Assembly: GCF_023078275.1 (NCBI RefSeq) | Contig: NC_062971.1 | Location: forward strand, 6,882,001-6,946,000 | From: Leguminivora glycinivorella | Lineage: Eukaryota > Arthropoda > Insecta > Lepidoptera > Tortricidae | Length of the DNA: 64,000 nt | Reading direction: 5' to 3' | Shown here: positions 52,283-63,609 of the stretch, one piece after another | How the letters are laid out: each line of letters opens with the position of its first letter | Numbering within the stretch: the first letter of the stretch is position 1 | Position numbers and translations under genes: made by a program | Notes under the pieces: generated by a model | Told to the model about the DNA's origin: nothing | Seen by the model: the letters and a program-made list of their open reading frames with translations, nothing else | Database searches by the model: none

Positions 52283-54130
52283 TTTTTTTTTTTTTAATCT
52301 TTATTAACACGTTCGCGGACGCTCAGTCACCCCTCTGGGACACCAATATTTTGTATGGGAATTTTTCGACTGCTATAGCATACCTGTCCTTAGACAGCTT
52401 ATATTAGTGTTATTATGTGACGAGGAACGCTATAGCATTCGGATGCTATAGCATACCTGACAAAATACAGAGTTAAAATGTGATCTTATGTGACACCGTA
52501 TGCTATAGCATACGATGCTATAGCATACCGTGACACAATACTGAGTCAAAATGTGATCTTATATGACACCGTATGCTATAGCATACGATCCATAGATGGT
52601 GATACAGCAGATTCATTCTGTAGAATCATATCAAATAAAACATTTAGTGTTTCTGGCTGCGGGGATGATGCCCACAAATAAAAGTAATAAAGCTTGTTCA
52701 CGAATACAGAGTTTTTTGGTACAAGAAGAATTGTCTAAATGTGTATCTCCTACAGACTCTTTTGGAGTACCTAACTTTCGTCAGAACTGTAGTCACCCGT
52801 TTCGTCATTGAGACTAGAATAATGTTTGTTCAAACCTGCTGTTGTATAGGTGCTAAAGGCCTTCATTTGGTGTGATGATTTCTGGGTAGAACTTATCCAC
52901 TACCTCTCACTACGCGATGATTCGCCCAGCTTTATATGCTATTTTACAAGCATCTAAACCAAGTTCAAGTAGTTAAACACCAACAAAATTCACTCAAAAA
53001 GATATAATTTAACGTAAACAGTCAGTATCAACCAGAAATAGGGTTTATTCACAATTATATGAGCAAAGCAATGACTAAGTACGAAGGAAATTACTCAAAT
53101 AATAGGTGTAAACATGCTTCGGTTTTCTTAATTTATCGTAACCAAAATCACGGTGTATTATTATAAAACGATAGTGGACATGTTTGTTAACAAAACCGCA
53201 ACACAAAAATATATATAAACTGTAAAAATAATTACTTATGATTTTTTAAACAATCCGTAAAATTGCGTTTGCGCTCGAAATTTGGCCACATTTCACGGGC
53301 CAACTCCCGGTGACACTCGCGGGGCTACTGCGCAAATTTCCATACAAAGAGGTATTCTATAGCATACGCGTCACAAAAAGGTGAACTCGATCTGTGACGC
53401 CACAGCATATTTTTTAACTGCGATAAAACTATGTAATGTTGCAGTATGCATACTATGATTCTAGTGAATGGTAGAGGAAATGTTGGTGAATAATATTATA
53501 CTGTGAACAAGAAGATTACTAAGCAAACAGACGCAGAAATTCAAACCAAATAACGTATTCTATAGCATACGCGTCACCAGAAGGAGTACAAAAACGTATG
53601 CTATAGAATACGCGTCCGCGAACGTGTTAAAGAGCTTTATCGCTTAGCGATTATGTCGCTCCATATAACCCACATAGTTACATTTACTTACGATTAATAA
53701 GGCCTATATTAACTAGCTTGAATAGTGCTCGGGCTTCGTCCGACAATGGAAAAGCCAGGGCACTATTACAGCCACCAACATTTATAAAAGTATTACAGGA
53801 TATTTTAAGTTGGCTTCTAAAAGGCTCATTCCGCACACATTCCATTAATATGTGGTACACATCCTCAATAACATCACAATCTGAACATAGTGGTGAGGCA
53901 ACTTTACGCATCATAAATCCAAACTTATTTAACGGAAGCATGTCATTTATTCTTATAAAAAATAAAAACACGTAAAAATATTTGGGAAAAATATTATTTT
54001 GGTCACTTCCAAGCTGCGAAACAACGCCATCTAGTTTTAAGCCATAATACCCATACATTTCAGGGGTACGCTTTATTGTATGGGCTTTGTCTGTCCGTAT
54101 TATAAGGTCCTTGTTTATGCTAAATGTAAT
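52283..54130 (-). pseudogene. 5'-truncated LINE, 3' UTR split by a piggyBac-like element
   Basis: On the minus strand an open frame (54058 to 53684, open upstream to about 54125) ends FGFMMRKVASPLCSDCDVIE, DVYHILMECVRN. The pattern C-x2-C-x7-H-x4-C is the C-terminal zinc-knuckle-like motif of ORF2 in R1/Jockey/I-type LINEs. After the stop at 53684 the 3' UTR runs to the TTAA at 53627, is broken by a 1,319-bp element, and resumes at 52303 as a short stretch plus a poly(A) run (minus strand; plus-strand T-run at 52283-52295). Polymerase and endonuclease are missing. The surviving 124 codons are uninterrupted, so this insertion is fairly young. Confidence 0.82.
52308..53626. mobile_element. 1,319-bp piggyBac-like element with CTATAG palindromes
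   Basis: TTAA flanks both ends (52304-52307, 53627-53630). The TIR CACGTTCGCGGACGC is perfect over 15 bases. Nine palindromes centred on CTATAG, most of the form gtatgctatagcatac or a one-base variant, lie within 280 bases of the ends: six on the left (from 52371) and three on the right (53352, 53555, 53596). Such sub-terminal repeats are usual transposase-binding sites. A 63-71-codon frame near 52490-52811 has no piggyBac signature. Inserted in a LINE 3' UTR. Confidence 0.9.
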
Positions 54131-54430
54131 ATGTGTTTCAGTTAAACATTGACTAACTTAAGTGACTATACGCCACGGCATCAAAGTGAATGCCGGCGTT
54201 TAATAAGCGGGCTAGACAACAAGAGCATTTGCATTTGCAACGATTTTGATGGCCGCGCAAAAGTTAAAAAAAAACAGTCATTATTTCATAGAAGTTTGAC
54301 GTTTAAAATGATAATTTGCCCCGGAGGGGCCGTCCAAATCGCTGCCAATGTAGATACGACTCTAATCGGTGCAATACCTACCTATCTACATGAAAAAAAG
54401 CTTTTAAAGTGAAACTTCTAATGCGACTTC
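54131..54430. other. No feature seen
   Basis: The frame at 54149-54412 has no recognisable domain. Confidence 0.3.
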
Positions 54431-54439
54431 CAACTGACA

Positions 54440-54530
54440 GCGCGTAACACTCAGCCAGTGTCACGTTGCGTGAAATACCGCTCACTCAGCGCGTAACATT
54501 CTGTCAGTGTCGTTGCACTGAACGCTACTC
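54440..54530 (+). repeat. Two-copy 58-bp direct repeat
   Basis: gcgcgtaacactcagccagt (54441) and gcgcgtaacattctgtcagt (54499) start two adjacent copies. A cattca/cactca-rich stretch follows to 54565. Confidence 0.6.
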
Positions 54531-54715
54531 ACTCATTCTATTCATTCACTTATTCACTCAGTCAGTGATAGAACAGAATGCCTAGAATGGTTTTGAATGG
54601 TGGAATGATTGGTTGGAATGTGTGTATTATATTTAGATCGAGTGCAAAATGAGTTTATACAACAACAAGTTTATACGTTTTACATATTTTTTTACATTGC
54701 GAGTGTGATGAAAAC

Positions 54716-54842
54716 CATTGTGTGTAACTCGGGGAGTATGAATATTACTAACACGAGTCTTTAAATCGCTCCGGCAAGCCGTCGCGATTTAACTTACTCT
54801 CGTTAGTAATATTCAACTTCCTCCCCTTGTTGCACAATGTAC
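54716..54842. mobile_element. 127-bp imperfect-palindrome MITE
   Basis: gaatattactaacacgagt pairs with actctcgttagtaatattc; the outer text (ctcggggag / cttcctcccc) also pairs loosely. The block taaatcgctccggcaagccg forms the loop. Distantly like the 30962 family (taaatcg, cacgag). Confidence 0.6.
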
Positions 54843-54904
54843 TATAAAACACTAAAAAGATAGACGTAATTTTTAATAAAGGTCACTTGACATAATGTTT
54901 TTGA

Positions 54905-55130
54905 AGTTGAAAAAAAATGAAAATGAAAATGAAATATTTATTTTTCAAGTAGGTAGGCATATTACAATGCGCATATGAACGTCAAATAAAGCTATGTAGT
55001 TATGTTATGAAGTTTCATTACTCCACGCAGAGGGACTCCATGCACTGTTTTTTTTTCTAATAGACCTCTTAACGACATTATGTTTCTGACGGAAAACTTG
55101 TTAATGTCGAGACTCCCCGCTAGGGTTGCC
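54905..55130 (-). mobile_element. LINE 3' end (minus) with TGAAAA microsatellite tail
   Basis: Plus strand shows aaaatgaaaatgaaaatgaa then atatttatttttcaagtagg, i.e. the 3' UTR and tail of a minus-strand LINE. No coding end was recognised. Confidence 0.5.
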
Positions 55131-55808
55131 ACGGCGGTTATAACTTATATTGAGCAAGTGAGCGTGGAAGAAAATTTACATTTTCATTGTACTTGGAACT
55201 AAAGCGCTGTGAAATTGGTAAAATGACGTGATGTCGTCGTGTTACTTTATAATGTTTTTTGAGGACGTTGCAAACAGTTTGCGCTTTAATTCAGAGATAA
55301 TACATACTTATAACAATGCAGCTAATTACAACAATTATCTGTATGTCTATTAGATCCATCGGTTTGTGAAGGTTTCTAATTGAATTGTTGTAATTTACCT
55401 AGATAATTGGGCATAGATCAGCGAGACAGTAATAGTCAGCGTGACAATATCTACCAAAAGGAAATGAATTGAATTAGGAGAGGTTGAAAGAGATTGACCT
55501 ACCTAACTAAGAAAATGCCTAATTGCCTAAACTTGGCAGTGGGAGGAATAAACATCGTATTAGATAAATAATATAAAAAAGAAAGCCGCTTGTCACTACC
55601 AGACATATTGAAATTTATTCAAATAAAAAGCTTGCGTATTTAAAATGATACAAAATGTAGGTACATAAGCGATAATTACATCTTAATTTTGTGATAAAAA
55701 TGTTCAAAAAGTTAATGAGCAGCTCGCTATAGTTAAGTTTCTTTTAAGACATCGCAAAACATCTGACATGTCAGTAGCCAGACTCTTTAGAGTGAGAAAC
55801 ACAGATGG
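55131..55808. other. No feature seen
   Basis: Nothing supported. Confidence 0.35.
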
Positions 55809-55814
55809 TTTTAA

Positions 55815-56604
55815 GCCTCCGCCACACATAAAACGTTTTTATAGCGCAGCCGAGCGGGCCCTGGTTTCTCTGACCACCCGCCGCCGGCGGCCGGCGACCG
55901 ACGCGGGTCCGCGACCGACGACGTTCGAATGTGTTGTTCGGAAATGTTTGAGGGTGGTTTCTCTGAAACGTCGCCGGCGGCGGGTGGACCGACGGGCGAA
56001 GGTCACACGCCGCACGCGACGGTCTGTATTCGTTTTGTAGAATAGCAACAGACGGCGGGTGGCGTCTTGATATGGAAAATGACTGATTTCACTAAAGATA
56101 ATGATAAATTGTACTTTTGTGAACTGTTTAGAGATTAATTGAATATACGATGTAGTGTGTGATTGAGTACCAAGTTAAAAATTGCACTTTCTTTTTGCCG
56201 GTATTATACAGATATCGTTTGACTCTCTTTTTTTGGATAAAATCAATAGGTACCTATTTTATGAACATATTCTTCCTCTAAGAGTTACAATGTAAGTATT
56301 TTTGCATTCATTTTGCTCAGAGCACAACACAACAGTTCAAAAAGCAGTCTACCAGAGCTTCTGAGTTCCGTTGCCGGCGACGGGTGACCGAGGGTCAGAA
56401 AACCCACGCACCCGCGACCGACGGCGTGTGGCACAGCGTGCGACGCACATCCAGACGCCGCCGGTCGCGTGTGACGGGCCAGAGAAACCAGGGCGGAATG
56501 CGCGCCGAATGCGCGCGGTCGTTTATTAGTTCCCGCCAGCGACCGGCGCGCCGCTATTATTGCGCTCTGCTAACGCTCTCAGAACGCGCATGTGTGGCCT
56601 GAGC
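55815..56604. mobile_element. 790-bp CpG-rich TIR element, TSD TTTTAA
   Basis: TTTTAA lies outside both ends (55809-55814, 56605-56610). The ends GCCTCCGCCACACAT and, inverted, GCTCAGGCCACACAT match over their inner part. Two GC-rich blocks (55855-56050, 56370-56560) full of ccggcg/cgaccgacg words face each other and pair in part (ccctggtttctctg / cagagaaaccaggg); the middle is AT-rich. The frames through it are GC by-products. Superfamily open: a 6-bp duplication is unusual. Confidence 0.75.
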
Positions 56605-56610
56605 TTTTAA

Positions 56611-57038
56611 TGTGCAAACCCTAAGTTACTTGAAAGTAGACCCAACGTCATCCGTCAGGCTCTAAGAATGTTCTTGAGACGTCTGGAGTGGCGGGACCTA
56701 AGAAAAATCTGCGCAAAAAGGTAGTGCGTTGACTTACGATAAGAAATTAATAGTTAGTAAAAAAACAGCTTTTGCAACGTGCATTTTTTTTATTTTCCTA
56801 CAGCAGGACATCAATATTTTAGACCACCTGTGGTTCATAGCTAATCATATTACTGGAAACTAACTGAATAGACGGGTCTTTTTATCTACGAGTACTTAGT
56901 AATGAGTGAGCTAGATGTAAGTGAGAATGTGTTATTTGGTGGACTAAATATTTAACTAATATCTAACATTCAATTGCTAACCTTTGCAATATAATTTAAG
57001 TTATAATTATAAGAGATGCATATTCGAAATTAAATATT
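56611..57038. other. No feature seen
   Basis: Nothing supported. Confidence 0.35.
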
Positions 57039-57312
57039 ATCCTCATCCTTGGACAACTAATCCCAAGATTTGGCGTAGGCACTAGTTTTACGAAAGCGAC
57101 TGCCATCTGACCTTCCAACCCGAAGGGTAACTAGGCCTTGTTGGAATTAGTCCGTTTTCCTCACGATGTTTTCCTTCACCGAAAAGCGACTGGCAAATAT
57201 CAAATGACATTTCGCACATAAGTTCCAAAAACCTCATTGGTGCGAGCCGGGGTTCGAACCCGCGACCTCCGGATCGAAAGTCGCACGCTCTTACCGCTAA
57301 GCCACCAGCGCT
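57039..57312 (-). mobile_element. tRNA-derived SINE type B (minus), small internal deletion
   Basis: Minus strand: agcgctggtggcttagcggt head with the full tRNA-like part (taagagcgtgcgactttcg, B box gggttcgaaccccgg), body, and a tail lacking the ccggcatcctggggtcc region near the 3' end. Confidence 0.88.
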
Positions 57313-57858
57313 TCAAATTAAATAGTATATTTTCATGTTCTATCTTCAACCTTATATGAAAAAGCTAGCTAAAAAAATAATCGACTACAAAGGACACCTA
57401 TACCTAAAAAGTATTTAAAACGTATTCTTTTGATAGACTAACAAACTTTCGAACAGTAAGTATTATTTTAAGCGAAATACACGAAAGCAGAAGCTTCAAA
57501 GGAAATGCGCAAAAAGAAATTATACTAACTTGCAAATTGGATCAGAGTCAGTTTTACTTAGACGAGGCACATAGCCACAAAAGAGCTAAAAAAAGAATTA
57601 CCCACCTATCCTTGGAATCCTTAGAATTTCAATATGACTTCTCTATTTACATACGAATATCGACGGCAGCTGCTGACACCGACTTGAAGAAAAATATGAA
57701 AGCTTGCAAAGGAATATAATGAAAAAAATAGTTTTTTTCCTTAACACTTAAATATGATGAGTCTTAAGTTATTTGTTTTACAAGGAGACAAAGTTTTGTT
57801 TAACCGCACGTGCCAATATTGATACACGAGCAAGTGAAAGATTCCAATATTGAACGAG
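57313..57858. other. No feature seen
   Basis: The 60-codon frame at 57537-57719 has no family signal. Confidence 0.35.
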
Positions 57859-58150
57859 CGTAGCGAGTTCCGGGTTCAAACCCCGGTTTGTACTTATGAG
57901 TTTTTCAGAACTTATACATATATACAAAATTTTATTTCATATTTGCCAGTTGCTTTTCGTTGACGGAAAATATTGTGAAGAAACCGGACTATTTCCACCA
58001 GGACCTAGTATAAATTTTAGGTTAGGAAGTCGGATAGCAGTCCCTTTCATAAAAAACTACTGCCTTCGCCAAATCGTGGGATGACTTGCTAAAGCAGGCC
58101 TCAGACTCTGATGTGCCGTTGCAAAACTCCGGGATAATACTAGAAAGAAG
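57859..58150 (+). mobile_element. SINE type B, old diverged copy
   Basis: Keeps the B box cgggttcaaaccccggtttg, the block ccagttgcttttcgttgacg and the aaaccggac and ccgggata words with many changes. The A box is lost. Confidence 0.65.
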
Positions 58151-58717
58151 AGGAGGAAATTTCCTATATGCTTATGCTTCGTACGTTTGTATCTTTCGTT
58201 GTGACTGGCGGCCTCAACAAACAGAACGCAATCCCCAGACACTAGCGGGTTATATGCAATCCGTCCGGGGCTTTTTGTCCCCGGCTAAATGTCGCTGGGT
58301 ACTGTATGCACGCAGATTGAATTAGGGCCGCTCTAGATCGCTCGAGCGGGCATCAGGGTAATATGGCTGATTGGTTTTATTCTATCCTTATGTGTCCACT
58401 TTATAATAAGGGTCTCGTGTTTGGTGCGTGTGTTGAGGGAAAAGTCATCTAAAAATGTTCATGGTAGCTTCCTGTTTATGTTATCATTATGCCTTTTACT
58501 ACTACTACTACTATACTAGAATAAGTACAATCGATGACGCTTCCTTTCATATCATAAGATTCATAAGTACCTAGTTACCTCTATCGCTGTTTCATATTGG
58601 TGCGACAAAGTAGCTTCAAGGAGCTTCATATATTTATTCTATTTTACTCGTATTGAATGTTATGAACTTTGATGTTACAAAAATCAAACATTCGTTAACT
58701 TTAAATGATACCTAAAA
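58151..58717. other. No gene; short (CTA)n at 58496
   Basis: ttttactactactactacta at 58495 may be another relic of the (CTA)n LINE tail. Otherwise nothing supported. Confidence 0.35.
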
Positions 58718-58720
58718 TAA

Positions 58721-58828
58721 GGGTTGCACCACCGAAAATTGAGGTTTAACCCGTGGTTAACCCACCATTTATTTGGAATTTGACAGTTGACACCCACTAA
58801 CCTAGATTGCAAGTGGTGCAAATGGCCC
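58721..58828. mobile_element. 108-bp MITE, GGG TIR, TSD TAA
   Basis: gggttgcaccacc at the left and agtggtgcaaatggccc at the right; TAA outside both ends (58718-58720, 58829-58831). Matches the Harbinger-type rule (GGG ends, TWA target). The left end has lost about 3-4 bases. Confidence 0.75.
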
Positions 58829-59095
58829 TAATATGTTAATTGTAGAAAAATTGCTTTTTAGGCGAATCTAAATATAGTTATAATGATAGCGTTATATTAA
58901 TCGTGTTATGCCATATGGAAATATGATAATCAATTTTATTTGTAAAAGAGGGCACCCTAACAGTTCGTATACTTTACTATACCGTTATTTTGGGAAATTA
59001 CTTGCGCGTCAAATCGTAATCTGTCGTATCTCCGAACCTGCCAGATTCCCGTCTTGCGGCACCCATACGGTGGCTAACTTTTTTTGTACACCCTA

Positions 59096-59178
59096 GTACC
59101 TATAATGAATACATAAATTGTATTTCATACTTTTTACCGAGTACCTATAATGAATACATAAATTGTATTTCATACTTA
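59096..59178 (+). repeat. 45-bp tandem duplication
   Basis: gtacctataatgaatacata begins both copies, at 59096 and 59141; the second copy is 38 bases long. The copies are identical, so the event is recent. Confidence 0.9.
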
Positions 59179-60234
59179 CTACAGCCTATTTATCTTTCAC
59201 GTTTCATCGAATAGACAACGAAATATATTTTTATTTACGGGCATCTTTGTACAAAGATATTTCAGAATATACATTTAGGGACGTTTATTACTTTTATTAG
59301 GTACCACCAACAACGAATTAGAGTGACAAATATAACTCGAGGTCAAAAATTAATTTGGGGGATGATGCCACGATCGATTCAAGAGCTATACCTAGTTATC
59401 TTTCTAAACCTAAGCTGAATTACAAAAAATCCAAATATGTTAAAAATATTTTTGAATTTACATTAGGTATATAGGGAAAACTGTCGATTGTGCCGGTGAC
59501 CACAAGATCACTAATACCAATGTCTATAGTTACAGTCTTATCAATTGTCTTGTAAATACAGTCTTAAAAAATCTACTTAAAAATAACTTTACTTAAGATT
59601 TATACGACATATGTATGCCTACATACTCCTAATACTAAAGCAACCTACATTTTACTAATCATCATAAGACCTCGTACATCTTGACAGATGATTTACTATA
59701 TAGACCTGTCCGGGAGCGACATGAACGTCCGCATTTTTCACATTTTAATTGAGGCCTTTACTAATAGGTACTAAAAGGCACAGCAGCTAGCACATAAGTG
59801 GCTAAAAATTATCTTGTCGCGACATAAACCCGTTCTAATGTCATTAATAATACATATTAGAATCCGACCTGTTGGTCATCTATTTGGAACTTTAAATAGT
59901 AAATGCATCCGCCTTTTAAAAGTTTAAAGAAAAATAGTTGCAGGATTAAGAGCCTGCAAGTTACTGATAGTGCAGCTTAGCCCGCGTTTGGATGGAAAGC
60001 AACCGACCTCAAAATTAAACTACGTACTCCAGCATTTACTATTTAGTGGGAGCTGGAAAGAAAAATAAACGAAATTGTAGATTTTTTTCCTTGAGATCTG
60101 CATTTGTGTTCAAAATTGGACTATTTGAATAGATTTTCTTCAAGTGTGTTAGCATTAGCATTTTTAGCATATCTGTTGTAAGTATGTATACCTTTACTAC
60201 TGATATTGTTCATAAATAGTTAGCTACTACTAGG
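59179..60234. other. No feature seen
   Basis: Nothing supported. Confidence 0.35.
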
Positions 60235-60236
60235 TA

Positions 60237-60369
60237 CAGTCACCGGCATAAATAAATGATGATTTCTGTACCTTGTTGCTTTTTATAGTTTGACAATTTC
60301 GTATGACATTTCAAACAAGACATTAATGTGACAAGTTATAGAAATCATCACATATGACGACGGCGACTG
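60237..60369. mobile_element. 133-bp MITE, TIR CAGTCRCCG, TSD TA (copy 2)
   Basis: cagtcaccggcataaataaa to atgacgacggcgactg, TA on both sides; inner pairing through gatgatttct / agaaatcatc. Same length as 20397-20529. Confidence 0.85.
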
Positions 60370-60371
60370 TA

Positions 60372-60971
60372 CGTTCTATCTAAGTGAACATGTTATGAAA
60401 AGTATCCGCTTCCATCCATCGTGCCTTCGTTTCAGTAAGATTATTTCGTCATTACTAAAAAATCATGAACTTAAGTCCAACCTATTAAAAATAAAAATGA
60501 AAACCTTGGTTTGAGAAAAAGTATATGGAAGTCCCTTATTGCAGATTTTAAACTTAAGGTACTTAGCAGCAATAGAGTTTGTTTATTTCGAGCATTTAAA
60601 CAATATTTACATATTATGTATTAAGTATTTGTTCAGTATAGATACAACCTTTTTTTTACTACACAAGCTAAACTAACTCATTCTTTCTAGCCCGGCTACT
60701 GGCCTGCGAGTAAAAACTCACGAAATGTCAAAATTGAAATTGAATTATTACTGTCTGTATCTCATGTATCTCAAAACAGCAAAATACCTTAAGAACTTAA
60801 TAAAAGAGTGTACATCGAAAGAAACATAGTGTAGAAGACCCACCCAACGCAGAGGCCTGTGCCAGCAAGCAGACTCACAGAACCCAGTAAGTCAAATTAG
60901 AGCTTTTGAGCATTTCTTACAATCCCTAGCATTTCTTTTTACAATCCAAAACCGTAAGGTCAATATGGATC
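60372..60971. other. No feature seen
   Basis: Nothing supported. Confidence 0.35.
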
Positions 60972-61132
60972 AAAGAGGATCTATTTTTTAATCACGGTGC
61001 ATAGACTGCCACAGTTCATATTGATTTCTGGTTTTAATAATTAATATTAGCGCCATCTAGCCGAGCGTACCCCAAAGGTGTATCAAACCGTACCGTAACG
61101 TTTTTTCTTAGACTTTATCGTCAATACGGATA
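60972..61132 (+). mobile_element. Interspersed repeat D, copy 4 (deleted)
   Basis: Keeps caaagaggatct, cacggtgcatagactgcca, gcgccatctagccgagcgta and ccccaaaggtgta; the centre is missing. Confidence 0.6.
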
Positions 61133-61734
61133 TTTATTGATAGTTCATAGATACGTTTACAACTAATCGTGAGTAGCAGGTAGCAAAGGTATGAACTCGC
61201 AAAATCACCAATGAGTAAAACGGTCAAATGTGATGGCCAGACACCTCCTTATGACAAACTTATCCGTATTGACCTTACCTAAATTTGGCTGTTCAATAAT
61301 CTTTGCTCATTTTGCAATTTTTCCACATTTCATATTAATTTAAACCCGTTTTCCCCTTCCATTTATATTCTATTTCGCCCTCAATTCAACTTGATTGATT
61401 TATTCCAGTTTCTAGTTCATTGCTTGTTTTTTCCTTTATGTGTACCGATCTGATGGCCGTCATCCATTTTATAAACGGCAATGCCAGAGAATTTTGTCAT
61501 CTAAATTTTGTCTTGTTAGTCTAGTATGAAGAAGGCATTCCTATATTGAAAAATGTTAAAAACGTTACGCATTTTAAGTTACAAACTGTAGTATTTGATA
61601 TTTTTGATAATATTCCAAACTCACTGTGCTTCTAATCTTTTTATTTCAATACCTACTTGAACGCTAAACCTGAATAGTAAATGAAGCTGCATCGTAAAAC
61701 TACAACTACACACCTATGTTGGTTAAAGTACGTG
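61133..61734. other. No feature seen
   Basis: Nothing supported. Confidence 0.35.
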
Positions 61735-61966
61735 CAGTACCACTATTGAATAACAATTAACTTTTACTTCGAGGTCAATAGAATCGTTGGGAACTTGGGA
61801 ATGCTTGGGAATTCGTTCGTACCGACAGGAGCGTAGGAATGCGCGAGCTCGCGTCCTTATTATACCCGTTTACGAACTAGGCCGATATTGCCCATGTCTC
61901 TTTGAGATGACTGCCAGGATTTAGGCACTTTTGTAGTTGGAACTGGCCTGAAACACTACTGGGTAA

Positions 61967-62121
61967 GTAGCCGAATGGCACAAACGCTCATGAAACGCTC
62001 ACGAAACGAAACGCTCGTAGATATCTATCTCTATCGCTCTTGCGTAATGGCGCGACAAAGCCAGACTACCTTTCGCGGCGTTTCGTATTCGTTTCACGTT
62101 GCATAAATGCCATTCGGCTAC
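61967..62121. mobile_element. 155-bp MITE, TIR GTAGCCGAATGGC (copy 2)
   Basis: gtagccgaatggcacaaacg to atgccattcggctac; internal ctatctctatcgctcttgcg. Close to 48195-48319 with a duplicated aacgctcatgaaacgctc segment. Confidence 0.82.
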
Positions 62122-62244
62122 GGGGCCTGCTATATATACCTATTAGGTAGAATGTGCCAACATTGAATAGCAATTAATTTTTAATCCGAGGTTAATACAA
62201 TCGTTGGGAATGCTCGGGAATGCGTTCGTCCCGTCAGGAGCTTA

Positions 62245-62383
62245 CGCCGTGGCTTGCGTGGGCGACGGCGATGCGACGCATACGAAATCAAACCTTATCG
62301 GCATGGAAGTAGACGATGCGATGAGACGCGACGGCGACGGTCGCGCGACGGTCGCGCGACCGTCGCCCACGCAAGACACGGCG
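62245..62383. mobile_element. 139-bp CG-rich MITE, TSD TTA, with empty site next to it
   Basis: cgccgtggcttgcgtgggcg at the left is inverted at the right with one mismatch over 24 bases; TTA lies outside both ends (62242-62244, 62384-62386). Unit 1 of the surrounding duplication reads aggagcgtaggaatg at the same place without the insert. TTA duplication fits PIF/Harbinger-type insertion. Confidence 0.85.
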
Positions 62384-62437
62384 TTAGGAATGGCACGCGG
62401 GTGCGCATACTTATTATACTGGGATACGAACTGTGTG

Positions 62438-62571
62438 CGTAGCCGAATGCAGAAACGCTAGATAATATCTCTTTCGTAGCTATCTATCTCTATCGCTCTT
62501 GCGTATTGGCGCGACAGTGCCAGACTGCATTTATTCGGCGCTTGGCGTCGCAGAAATGCCATTCGACTACG
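62438..62571. mobile_element. 134-bp MITE, TIR GTAGCCGAATGSC (copy 3)
   Basis: cgtagccgaatgcagaaacg to gaaatgccattcgactacg; more diverged than copies 1 and 2. Confidence 0.75.
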
Positions 62572-62800
62572 GGGCCAGGGCTGATGTCTTTTAAAGAGGA
62601 TTAACCAAATTAGTTGTTGTTACAGGTCTTATTACCCTGAAATATTACTAATTTAGTTCCAATATTGAATACGAGTTACAATTTGTAACTTACAAATAAC
62701 TTTTTGTGAGTCAGGAGATTGCATTCCTACAGACAGTGAGAGTAGAAATGGCACGCGAGCGTCCTTATTCCGGTATACAGACTGGACCAATAAGTCTTTT

Positions 62801-63064
62801 TGAGAAGACCAGCTGTTGGGTAATTTTGTAGTTCCAATTTATAAACGCTTGCCTTAAAGATTTACTTAGTATAAGGAATAGGGCAGAATTTCAGCTTTCA
62901 TAAACCTGTAGGTACTGAACAGTTTAATCGCAAGCGTTTATCAAGGTATTCAGTATGACATTGAGAATAATAAGAATTTGTAAAGTCAATTAAGGAAAGT
63001 AGTTTTTAGAAATGCTTTATCAGGAAAATACTTAATAAATATAGTCTGGCAAAATTGGAGTACT
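62801..63064. other. No feature seen
   Basis: Nothing supported. Confidence 0.35.
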
Positions 63065-63609
63065 TATTGAAGGGGCCCGCCCTGCAGGTGAGAGCAGGGA
63101 CACAGCAGGACCTGCCCCGGGCCCGACCACAGAAGAACAGTCTTTTACGTAAAGTACTATTCACTGGCGGGTTGCAGTAGCCCTGATCTCACTTGTAGTA
63201 GTTCCCAGACTCGCATTATGTTTAGTTTAGTTATTCATAAGTCTCACTTCTGTTGCACAAATAGGATTTATGTATGCTACAAAACCCTTATAATTTTAAA
63301 AAATACTAGTTTTAAGGATAACCTATTACTGTCTCACTTTCAAATATGTATGTATATAAAGTATACAGTGAAGTATGTTACATGTAACAGTACAACTAAA
63401 CAAAACCAAAACCAATTACTCATTCAAAATCTGTGCCACACTCTTATTTTCTACAGGCAAAAACACCTCTCTCAGCTCTCAGCCATACCTGGTCAAGTAG
63501 ATAAAATAAAACTACAAACACCTATCTACACATGCGGATGCCAAATAAACTTGTGTTACTATCCTCACCTCTGCTATTACTTATGCATAATAATAATTCA
63601 CACTATTTA
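63065..63609 (+). mobile_element. 5' region of a LINE (promoter/UTR, possible ORF1 remnant)
   Basis: A GC-rich start (ggggcccgccctgcaggtga, cctgccccgggcccgacc) follows AT-rich flank abruptly at about 63074, as in LINEs with an internal promoter. The 130-codon frame at 63218-63610 overlaps the start of the downstream ORF2 by one base but has no RNA-binding motif that I recognise; it is probably 5' UTR. Confidence 0.55.

Larger units (their letters stand above)
61735..62800 (+). repeat. Three-unit tandem duplication with MITEs in two units
   Basis: Units begin near 61735 (actattgaataacaattaac), 62155 (acattgaatagcaattaatt) and 62650 (atattgaatacgagttac). Each has a gaatcgttgggaa- or gtcaggag-like block and a gcgtccttatta-like block. 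Units 1 and 2 each carry a GTAGCC MITE downstream; unit 2 also carries a 139-bp MITE. Confidence 0.7.

Noticed and set aside
55768..56048. Arg-rich protein frames on both strands
   Set aside because: Both strands read Arg/Pro-rich because of CG-rich repeat words inside a TIR element.
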